A stretch of 64,000 bases of DNA from Brachycybe producta (taxonomy: Eukaryota; Arthropoda; Diplopoda; Playtdesmida; Andrognathidae), in assembly GCA_036925085.1 (NCBI GenBank), contig JAUPFP010000103.1, positions 310,001-374,000 of the forward strand. The letters are read 5' to 3'. The translations under genes were made by a program, and so were the position numbers. Shown piece after piece: positions 56,003 to 64,000 of the stretch (position 1 is the stretch's first letter; every line of letters starts with the position of its first letter). The notes beneath the pieces were generated by a model. The model was not told where the DNA came from. It saw only the letters and a program-made list of their open reading frames with translations, and searched no databases.

Positions 56003-58491
56003 GTGGCTTTTGAAGTTGAAGTTGAAGTTGAAGTTGAAGTTGAAGTTGAAGTCAAGTTGAAGTTGAAGTTGAAGTTGAAGTTGAAGTTAAAGTTGAAGTT
56101 GAAGTTAATGTTGAAGTTAAAGTTAAAGGTGAAGTTTAAGTTTAAGTTGAAGTTGAAGTTGAAGTTGAAGTTGAATTTGAAGTTGAAGTTGAAGTTGAAG
56201 TTGAAATTGAAATTGAAGTTGAAGTTGAAGTTGAAGTTGAAGTTGAAGTTGAAGTCAAGTTGAAGTCAAGTTGAAGTTGAAGGTGAAGTTAAAGTTGAAG
56301 TTGAAGTTAATGTTGAAGTTAAAGTTAAAGGTGAAGTTTAAGTTAAAGTTGAAGTTGAAGTTGAAGTTGAAGTTGAATTTGAAGTTTAAGTTGAAGTTGA
56401 AGTTGAAATTGAAATTGAAGTCAAGTTGAAGTTGAAGTTGAAGTTGAAGTTGAAGTTGAAGTTGAAGTTGAAGTTGAAGTTGAAGTTGAAGTTAAAGTGA
56501 AAGTTAAGTTGAAGTTGAAGTTGAAGTCAAGTTGAAGTTGAAGTTGAAGTTAAAGTTGAAGTTGAAGTTGAAGTTAATGTTTAAGTTGAACTTAAAATAA
56601 AAGCTGAAGTTGAATTTGAAGTTGAAGTTGAAGTTGAAGTTGAAGTTGAAGTTGAAGTTGAAGATTAAAGTTGAAGTTAAAGTTAATGTTGAAGTTGAAG
56701 TTAAAGTAAAAGTTAAGTTGAAGTTAAAGTTGAAGTCAAGTTGAAGTTGAAGTTAAAGTGAAAGTTAAGTTGAAGTTGAAGTTGAAGTTGAAGTTGAAGT
56801 CAAGTTGAAGTCAAGTTGAAGTTGAAGTTGAAGTTGAAGTTGAAGTGGATTTTGAAGTTGAAGTTGAAGTTGAAGTTGAAGTCAAGTTGAAGTTGAAGTT
56901 GAAGTTGAAGTTGAAGTTGAAGTTAAAGTTGAAGTTGAAGTTAATGTTGAAGTTAAAGTTAAAGGTGAAGTTTAAGTTTAAGTTTAAGTTGAAGTTGAAG
57001 TTGAATTTGAAGTTGAAGTTGAAGTTGAAGTTGAAATTGAAATTGAAGTTGAAGTTGAAGTTGAAGTTGAAGTTGAAGTTGAAGTCAAGTTGAAGTCAAG
57101 TTGAAGTTGAAGTTGAAGGTGAAGTTAAAGTTGAAATTGAAGTTAATGTTGAAGTTAAAGTTAAAGGTGAAGTTTAAGTTTAAGTTTAAGTTGAAGTTGA
57201 AGTTGAAGTTGAATTTGAAGTTGAAGTTGAAGTTGAAGTTGAAATTGAAATTGAAGTCAAGTTGAAGTTGAAGTTGAAGTTGAAGTTGAAGTTGAAGTTG
57301 AAGTTGAAGTTAAAGTGAAAGTTAAGTTGAAGTTGAAGTTGAAGTCAAGTTGAAGTTGAAGTTGAAGTTAAAGTTAATGTTGAAGTTGAAGTTAAAGTAA
57401 AAGTTAAGTTGAAGTTAAAGTTGAAGTCAAGTTGAAGTTGAAGTTGAAGTTGAAGTTGAAGTTGAAGTTGAAGTTGAAGTTGAAGTTGAAGTTGAAGTTG
57501 AAGTTAAAGTTGAAGTTAAAGTGAAAGTTAAGTTGAAGTTGAAGTTGAAGTCAAGTTGAAGTTGAAGTTGAAGTTGAAGTTAAAGTTGAAGTTGAAGTTA
57601 ATGTTGAAGTTAAAGTTAAAGGTGAAGTTTAAGTTGAAGTTGAAGTTGAAGTTGAATTTGAAGTTGAAGTTGAACTTGAAGTTGAAATTGAAATTGCAGT
57701 TGAAGTTGAAGTTAATGTTGAAGTTGAAGTTAAAGTAAAAGTTAAGTTGAAGTTAAAGTTGAAGTCAAGTTGAAGTTGAAGTTGAAGTTGAAGTTGAAGT
57801 TGAAGTTGAAGTTGAAGTTGAAGTTGAAGTTAAAGTGAAAGTTAAGTTGAAGTTGAAGTTGAAGTTGAAGTTGAAGTTGAAGTTAAAGTGAAAGTTAAGT
57901 TGAAGTTGAAGTTGAAGTCAAGTTGAAGTTGAAGTTGAAGTTGAAGTTGAAGTTGAAGTTGAAGTTGAAGTTAAAGTTGAAGTTGAAGTTAATGTTGAAG
58001 TTAAAGATAAAGGTGAAGTTTAAGTTGAAGTTGAAGTTGAAGTTGAAGTTGAAGTTGAAGTTGAAGTTGAATTTGAAGTTGAAGTTGAAGTTGAAGTTGA
58101 AATTGAAATTGAAGTTGAAGTTGAAGTTGAAGTTGAAGTTGAAGTTGAAGTCAAGTTGAAGTCAAGTTGAAGTTGAAGTTGAAGGTGAAGTTAAAATTGA
58201 AGTTGAAGTTAATGTTGAAGTTAAAGTTAAAGGTGAAGTTTAAGTTTAAGTTGAAGTTGAAGTTGAAGTTGAATTTGAAGTTGAAGTTGAAGTTGAAGTT
58301 GAAATTGAAATTGAAGTCAAGTTGAAGTTGAAGTTGAAGTTGAAGTTGAAGTTGAAGTTGAAGTTAAAGTGAAAGTTAAGTTGAAGTTGAAGTTGAAGTC
58401 AAGTTGAAGTTGAAGTTGAAGTTGAAGTTGAAGTTGAAGTTGAAGTTGAAGTTAAAGTGAAAGTTAAGTTGAAGTTGAAGTTGAAGTCAAG
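56003..58491 (+). repeat. U, T, dyad, U, T and GAACTTGAAG block
   Basis: The opening U reads GTGGCTTTTG instead of GTGGATTTTG. Dyad at 56580-56596. A private GAAGATTAAAG (about 56661) breaks the hexamer phase. U at 56845, GAACTTGAAG block at 57556, T with AAAGATAAAGG near 58003. Confidence 0.86.
56580..56596. repeat. 17-bp dyad, copy 7
   Basis: Perfect copy, centre 56588, 4604 from copy 6. Confidence 0.9.
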
Positions 58492-60069
58492 TTGAAGTTG
58501 AAGTTGAAGTTGAAGTTGAAGTTAAAGTTGAAGTTGAAGTTAATGTTGAAGTTAAAGTTAAAGGTGAAGTTTAAGTTTAAGTTGAAGTTGAAGTTGAAGT
58601 TGAAGTTGAAGTTGAAGTTAAAGTTGAAGTTGAAGTTAATGTTGAAGTTAAAGTTAAAGGTGAAGTTTAAGTTGAAGTTGAAGTTGAAGTTGAAGTTGAA
58701 TTTGAAGTTGAAGTTGAAGTTGAAGTTGAAATTGAAATTGCAGTTGAAGTTGAAGTTGAAGTTGAAGTTGAAGTTGAAGTCAAGTTGAAGTCAAGTTGAA
58801 GTTGAAGTTGAAGGTGAAGTTAAAGTTGAAGTTGAAGTTAATGTTGAAGTTAAATTTAAAGGTGAAGTTTAAGTTGAAGTTGAAGTTGATGTTGAAGTTG
58901 AAGTTGAATTTGAAGTTGAAGTTGAAGTTGATTTTGAAATCGAAATTGAAGTCAAGTTGAAGTTGAAGTTGAAGTTGAAGTTGAAGTTGAAGTTGAAGTT
59001 GAAGTTAAAGTGAAAGTTAAGTTGAAGTTGAAGTTGAAGTCAAGTTGAAGTTGAAGTTGAAGTTGAAGTTGAAGTTGAAGTTGAAGTCAAGTTGAAGTTG
59101 AAGTTGAAGTTGAAGTTGAAGTTGAAGTTGAAGTTGAAGTTAAAGTGAAAGTTAAGTTGAAGTTGAAGTTGAAGTCAAGTTGAAGTTGAAGTTGAAGTTG
59201 AAGTCGAAGTTAAAGTGAAAGTTAAGTTGAAGTTGAAGTTGAAGTCAAGTTGAAGTCAAGTTGAAGTTGAAGTTGAAGTTGAAGTTGAAGTTGAAGTGGA
59301 TTTTGAAGTTGAAGTTGAAGTTGAAGTTGAAGTTGAAGTTGAAGTTGAAGTTGAAGTTGAAGTTAATGTTGAATTTGAAGTTAAAGTTAAAGTTAAAGGT
59401 GAAGTTGAAGTTGAAGTTGAAGTTGAAGTTGAAGTTGAAGTTGAAGTTGAAGTTGAAGTTAAAGTGAAAATGAAGTTGAAGTTGAAGTTGAAGTCAAGTT
59501 GAAATTAATGTTGAAGTTGAAGTTAATGTTGAAGTTGAAGTTAATGTTGAAGTTAAAGTTAAAGGTTTAAGTTTAAGTTTAAGTTGAAGTTGAATTTGAA
59601 GTTGAAGTTGAAGTTGAAGTTGAAATTGAAATTGAAGTCAAGTTGAAGTTGAAGTTGAAGTTGAAGTTGAAGTTGAAGTTGAAGTTAAAGTGAAAGTGAA
59701 AGTTAAGTTGAAGTTGAAGTTGAAGTCAAGTTGAAGTTGAAGTTGAAGTTGAAGTTGAAGTTGAAGTTGAAGTTAAAGTTAAAGTAAAAGTTGAAGTCAA
59801 GTTGAAGTTGAAGTTGAAGTTGAAGTTGAAGTTGAAGTTGAAGTTAAAGTGAAAGTTAAGTTGAAGTTGAAGTTGAAATCAAGTTGAAGTTGAAGTTGAA
59901 GTCAAGTTGAAGTTGAAGTTAATGTTGAAGTTGAAGTTGAAGTTGAAGTTGAAGTTAAAGTTAAAGTAAAAGTTGAAGTTGAAGTTGAAGTTGAAGTTGA
60001 ATTTGAAGTTGACATTGAAGTTGAAGTTGAAATTGAAGTTCAAGTGAAAGTTAAGTTGAAGTTGAAGTT
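58492..60069 (+). repeat. T doublet, S, U, N and spacers
   Basis: T doublet 58492-58788. The GACGTT segment found elsewhere before U is deleted near 59208, where GTCGAAG joins AAAGTGAAAG directly. U at 59296, N array near 59506, a doubled AAAGTGAAAGTG near 59690, AATGTT in place of GATGTT near 59919. Confidence 0.86.
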
Positions 60070-61421
60070 GAATTCAAGTTGAAGTCAAGTTGAAGTTGAA
60101 GTTGAAGTTGAAGTTGAAGTTGAAGTGGATTTTGAAGTTGAAGTTGAAGTTGAAGTTGAAGTTGAAGTTGAAGTCAAGTTGAAGTTGAAGTTGAAGTTGA
60201 AGTTGAAGTTAAAGTTGAAGTTGAAGTTAATGTTGAAGTTAAAGTTAAAGGTGAAGTTTAAGTTTAAGTTGAAGTTGAAGTTGAAGTTGAAGTTGAATTT
60301 GAAGTTGAAGTTGAAGTTGAAGTTGAAATTGAAATTGAAGTTGAAGTTGAAGTTTAAGTTGAAGTTGAAGTTGAAGTTGAAGTCAAGTTGAAGTCAAGTT
60401 GAAGTTGAAGGTGAAGTTAAAGTTGAAGTTGAAGTTAATGTTGAAGTTAAAGTTAAAGGTGAAGTTTAAGTTGAAGTTGAAGTTGAAGTTGAAGTTGAAG
60501 TTGAATTTGAAGTTGAAGTTGAAGTTGAAGTTGAAATTGAAATTGAAGTCAAGTTGAAGTTGAAGTTGAAGTTGAAGTTGAAGTTGAAGTTGAAGTTGAA
60601 GTTGAAGTTGAAGTTGAAGTTGAAGTTAAAGTGAAAGTTAAGTTGAAGTTGAAGTTGAAGTCAAGTTGAAGTTGAAGTTGAAGTTAAAGTTGAAGTTGAA
60701 GTTGAAGTTAATGTTTAAGTTGAACTTAAAATAAAAGCTGAAGTTGAATTTGAAGTTGAAGTTGAAGTTGAAGTTGAAGTTGAAGTTGAAATTGAAGTTA
60801 AAGTTGAAGTTAAAGTTAATGTTGAAGTTGAAGTTAAAGTAAAAGTTAAGTTGAAGTTAAAGTTGAAGTCAAGTTGAAGTTGAAGTTAAAGTGAAAGTTA
60901 AGTTGAAGTTGAAGTTGAAGTTGAAGTCAAGTTGAAGTCAAGTTGAAGTTGAAGTTGAAGTTGAAGTGGATTTTGAAGTTGAAGTTGAAGTTGAAGTTGA
61001 AGTCAAGTTGAAGTTGAAGTTGAAGTTGAAGTTGAAGTTGAAGTTAAAGTTGAAGTTGAAGTTAATGTTGAAGTTAAAGTTAAAGGTGAAGTTTAAGTTT
61101 AAGTTTAAGTTGAAGTTGAAGTTGAATTTGAAGTTGAAGTTGAAGTTGAAGTTGAAATTGAAATTGAAGTTGAAGTTGAAGTTGAAGTTGAAGTTGAAGT
61201 TGAAGTCAAGTTGAAGTCAAGTTGAAGTTGAAGTTGAAGGTGAAGTTAAAGTTGAAATTGAAGTTATTGTTGAAGTTAAAGTTAAAGGTGAAGTTTAAGT
61301 TTAAGTTTAAGTTGAAGTTCAAGTTGAAGTTGAATTTGAAGATGAAGTTGAAGTTGAAGTTGAAGTTGTATTCAAAGTGGAAGTGGAAGTGGAAGTTGAA
61401 GTTGAAGTTGAAGTTAAAGTT
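60070..61421 (+). repeat. EcoRI, U, T, dyad, U, T and G modules
   Basis: EcoRI at 60070, U at 60125 (with a private GTTTAAG near 60353), dyad at 60714-60730, U at 60966, T with ATTGTT replacing AATGTT near 61265, G mark at 61368. Confidence 0.87.
60714..60730. repeat. 17-bp dyad, copy 8
   Basis: Perfect copy, centre 60722, 4134 from copy 7. No copy was found after it. Confidence 0.9.
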
Positions 61422-62216
61422 GAAGTTCAAGTTGAAGTTCAAGTTGAAGTTCAAGTTGAAGTTCAAGTTGAAGTTCAAGTTGAAGTTCAAGTTGAAGTTC
61501 AAGTTGAAGTTCATGTTGAAGTTCAAGTTGAAGTTCAAGTTGAAGTTCAAGTTGAAGTTCAAGTTGAAGTTCAAGTTGAAGTTCAAGTTGAAGCTGAAGT
61601 TGAAGTTAAGGTTGAAGTTAAATTTGCAGTTGAAGTTGAATTTGCAGTTTAATTTGAAGTTGAATTTAAACTTGAATTTGATGTTGACATTGAAGTTGAA
61701 TTTGAAATTGAAGTGGAAGTTGAAGTTGAAGTTGAAGTTAAAGTGAAAGTTAAGTTGAAGTTGAAGTTAAAGTTGAAGTTGAAGTTAATGTTGAAGTTCA
61801 AGTTAAAGTTAATGGTGAAGTTGAAGTTGAAATGAAGTTAAAGTTGAAGTTAAAGTTAATGTTGAAGTTGAAGTTAAAGTAAAAGTTAAGTTGAAGTTAA
61901 AGTTGAAGTCAAGTTGAAGTTGAAGTTGAAGTTGAAGTTGAAGTTTTAAGTTGAAGTTGAAGTTGAAGTTGAAGTTGAAGTTGAAGTTAAAGTGAAAGTT
62001 AAGTTGAAGTTGAAGTTGAAGTCAAGTTGAAGTTGAAGTTGAAGTTGAAGTTGAAGTTAAAGTTGAAGTTGAAGTTAATGTTGAAGTTAAAGTTAAAGGT
62101 GAAGTTTAAGTTTAAGTTTAAGTTGAAGTTGAAGTTGAATTTGAAGTTGAAGTTGAAGTTGAAGTTGAAATTGAAATTGAAGTTGAAGTTGAAGTTGAAG
62201 TCAAGTTGAAGTCAAG
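61222..62216 (+). repeat. 995-bp tandem duplication, left copy
   Basis: Contains T with ATTGTT, G, C array 16 (61422-61589; 14 copies, CATGTT at 61512), a DE tail with AAACTTGAATTTG (about 61668) and GAAGTTCAAGTTAAAG (about 61795), S, and a T (62027-62209). Confidence 0.93.
61422..61589 (+). repeat. C array 16: 14 copies
   Basis: 168 bases, pattern 84/72. It has four more units on the 5' side of the marker than arrays 14 and 15. Confidence 0.94.
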
Positions 62217-63021
62217 TTGAAGTTGAAGTTGAAGGTGAAGTTAAAGTTGAAATTGAAGTTATTGTTGAAGTTAAAGTTAAAGGTGAAGTTTAAGTTTAAG
62301 TTTAAGTTGAAGTTCAAGTTGAAGTTGAATTTGAAGATGAAGTTGAAGTTGAAGTTGAAGTTGTATTCAAAGTGGAAGTGGAAGTGGAAGTTGAAGTTGA
62401 AGTTGAAGTTAAAGTTGAAGTTCAAGTTGAAGTTCAAGTTGAAGTTCAAGTTGAAGTTCAAGTTGAAGTTCAAGTTGAAGTTCAAGTTGAAGTTCAAGTT
62501 GAAGTTCATGTTGAAGTTCAAGTTGAAGTTCAAGTTGAAGTTCAAGTTGAAGTTCAAGTTGAAGTTCAAGTTGAAGTTCAAGTTGAAGCTGAAGTTGAAG
62601 TTAAGGTTGAAGTTAAATTTGCAGTTGAAGTTGAATTTGCAGTTTAATTTGAAGTTGAATTTAAACTTGAATTTGATGTTGACATTGAAGTTGAATTTGA
62701 AATTGAAGTGGAAGTTGAAGTTGAAGTTGAAGTTAAAGTGAAAGTTAAGTTGAAGTTGAAGTTAAAGTTGAAGTTGAAGTTAATGTTGAAGTTCAAGTTA
62801 AAGTTAATGGTGAAGTTGAAGTTGAAATGAAGTTAAAGTTGAAGTTAAAGTTAATGTTGAAGTTGAAGTTAAAGTAAAAGTTAAGTTGAAGTTAAAGTTG
62901 AAGTCAAGTTGAAGTTGAAGTTGAAGTTGAAGTTGAAGTTTTAAGTTGAAGTTGAAGTTGAAGTTGAAGTTGAAGTTGAAGTTAAAGTGAAAGTTAAGTT
63001 GAAGTTGAAGTTGAAGTCAAG
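62217..63021 (+). repeat. 995-bp tandem duplication, right copy
   Basis: All private variants of the left copy are repeated exactly 995 bases later (ATTGTT near 62260, G mark 62363, AAACTTG near 62663, CAAGTTAAAG near 62790). I saw no difference between the copies. Confidence 0.93.
62417..62584 (+). repeat. C array 17: 14 copies
   Basis: Identical in length and marker position (CATGTT 62507) to array 16. Confidence 0.94.
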
Positions 63022-64000
63022 TTGAAGTTGAAGTTGAAGTTGAAGTTGAAGTTAAAGTTGAAGTTGAAGTTAATGTTGAAGTTAAAGTTAAAGGTGAAGT
63101 TTAAGTTTAAGTTGAAGTTGAAGTTGAAGTTGAAGTTGAAGTTGAAGTTAAAGTTGAAGTTGAAGTTAATGTTGAAGTTAAAGTTAAAGGTGAAGTTTAA
63201 GTTGAAGTTGAAGTTGAAGTTGAAGTTGAATTTGAAGTTGAAGTTGAAGTTGAAGTTGAAATTGAAATTGCAGTTGAAGTTGAAGTTGAAGTTGAAGTTG
63301 AAGTTGAAGTCAAGTTGAAGTCAAGTTGAAGTTGAAGTTGAAGGTGAAGTTAAAGTTGAAGTTGAAGTTAATGTTGAAGTTAAAGTTAAAGGTGAAGTTT
63401 AAGTTTAAGTTGAAGTTGAAGTTGAAGTTGAAGTTGAATTTGAAGTTGAAGTTGAAGTTGATTTTGAAATCGAAATTGAAGTCAAGTTGAAGTTGAAGTT
63501 GAAGTTGAAGTTGAAGTTGAAGTTGAAGTTGAAGTTGAAGTTGAAGTTAAAGTGAAAGTTAAGTTGAAGTTGAAGTTGAAGTCAAGTTGAAGTTGAAGTT
63601 GAAGTTGAAGTTGAAGTTGAAGTTGATGTCAAGTTGAAGTTGAAGTTGAAGTTGAAGTTGAAGTTGAAGTTGAAGTTAAAGTGAAAGTTAAGTTGAAGTT
63701 GAAGTTGAAGTCAAGTTGAAGTTGAAGTTGAAGTTGAAGTCGAAGTTGAAGTTGAATTTGAAGTTGACGTTGAAGTTGAAGTTGAAGTTGAAGTTGAAGT
63801 TAAAGTGAAAGTTAAGTTGAAGTTGAAGTTGAAGTCAAGTTGAAGTCAAGTTGAAGTTGAAGTTGAAGTTGAAGTTGAAGTTGAAGTGGATTTTGAAGTT
63901 GAAGTTGAAGTTGAAGTTGAAGTTGAAGTTGAAGTTGAAGTTGAAGTTGAAGTTAATGTTGAATTTGAAGTTAAAGTTAAAGTTAAAGGTGAAGTTGAAG
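63022..64000 (+). repeat. T doublet, S and U modules, right edge of window
   Basis: T doublet 63022-63318, T with GATTTTGAAATCG, S with GATGTC (near 63625), GACGTT (near 63770), U (near 63888) and a hexamer run still continuing at base 64000. No flanking unique DNA. Confidence 0.88.

Larger units (their letters stand above)
1..64000 (+). repeat. GAAGTT hexamer satellite with nested higher-order repeats
   Basis: Every stretch I read resolves into GAAGTT or a near variant: AAAGTT, TAAGTT, CAAGTT, GAATTT, GAAATT, AATGTT, GCAGTT, GAAGTG, GAAGTC. The + strand is made of G, A and T with only a few percent C, and this bias never reverses. Register shifts come from recurring 5-base AAGTT units. There is no unique DNA, poly-A tail, transposon terminus or RNA gene. 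Open frames on both strands are low-complexity by-products (Lys-Leu, Glu-Val, Asn-Phe, Thr-Ser dipeptides), and those checked start at TTG or GTG, not ATG. Seen directly: the repeat and its layers at 6, 12, 18, about 90 to 230, and about 1000 to 5200 bases. Inferred: eukaryotic heterochromatin. The species and chromosomal location cannot be read from the sequence. Confidence 0.97.

Noticed and set aside
61222-61746. A 174-codon open frame of Lys-Leu/Lys-Phe repeats (and an identical one at 62217-62741)
   Set aside because: It starts at TTG and its whole content follows from the hexamer and 12-mer. A similar open frame exists on the opposite strand, and its length changes with array copy number. 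No promoter, ribosome site or splice signal.
1-64000. Telomeric or subtelomeric simple repeat
   Set aside because: TTGAAG/GAAGTT is not a telomere repeat I recognise. Heavy module structure, frequent variants and multi-kilobase units are unlike telomerase-made tracts.
1-64000. Triplex or H-DNA-forming purine tract
   Set aside because: The repeat contains TT in every hexamer, so neither strand is purine-only. Only short A-rich K motifs come near.
1-64000. Whole window as a sequencing artefact of simple repeat
   Set aside because: Conserved modules, private variants shared by particular copies and lengths quantised by 6 and 12 indicate real structure. Only 38.6-40.3 kb and the 995-bp pair remain suspect.

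Overview
The window is one uninterrupted block of eukaryote-style satellite DNA. It is built from the hexamer GAAGTT (AACTTC on the other strand) and one-base variants of it. I find no credible protein gene, tRNA, rRNA, CRISPR array, promoter or mobile element, and no unique sequence from base 1 to base 64000. The array runs off both ends. The + strand is almost free of C throughout, so every copy lies in the same orientation. The organism cannot be named. The size, the nested higher-order repeats and the lack of genes point to heterochromatin (centromeric, pericentromeric, sex- or B-chromosome, or subtelomeric) of a eukaryote known from long-read assembly. Open frames of up to 174 codons exist only because the hexamer reads GAA-GTT (Glu-Val), AAG-TTG (Lys-Leu), AAC-TTC (Asn-Phe) or ACT-TCA (Thr-Ser). 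The ones I checked open on TTG or GTG, so I annotate none as a CDS.

Sequence variants form recognisable modules, used as names below. S is a register-slip module holding AAAGTGAAAGTTAAGTT and then GAAGTCAAGTT, each with a 5-base unit. T holds AATGTT, then AAAGTTAAAGGTGAAG, then TAAGTT, GAATTT and GAAATT units. K holds AAAAAGAAAATGAAG. A holds GTCGAAGTGGAAGTGG, then GGAAATAGAAG. C is a run of the 12-mer GAAGTTCAAGTT. DE is the tail after C, with GAAGCTGAAG, GATGTTGACATTG and later AATGGTGAAG. N is a run of the 18-mer GAAGTTGAAGTTAATGTT. U begins GTGGATTTTGAAG. G holds GTATTCAAAGTGG. The dyad is TTTAAGTTGAACTTAAA.

Layout. Bases 1-18961 contain S/T/K/A/C/DE/U/N modules in long units of about 2.6 and 3.3 kb, including a fresh 2.63-kb tandem duplication (about 4990-10259) and an 11.2-kb-offset duplication of the left end. 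Bases 18962 to about 29690 are a regular tandem array of a 1.54-1.80-kb unit, with six full units and a partial seventh. Each full unit carries one long and one very short C array. Bases 29690 to about 61200 lack A and K. They are built from U, T, S, N, the 17-bp dyad and an EcoRI-containing junction in 2.8-5.2-kb units, with nested 1.76-, 1.65- and 1.07-kb duplications. Bases 61200-64000 hold a 995-bp tandem duplication and then return to S/T/U.

The pieces do not work together as genes. What the sequence shows is a history of unequal exchange and slippage: copies of the same unit differ in length almost only by multiples of 6 bases, or 12 inside C arrays, while the 5-base register slips are kept. 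The points most worth a second look are this length quantum, the polarity of the C arrays, the dyad carried in eight copies by the right half only, and a patch at 38.8-40.3 kb where the quantum is broken by one- and two-base indels.
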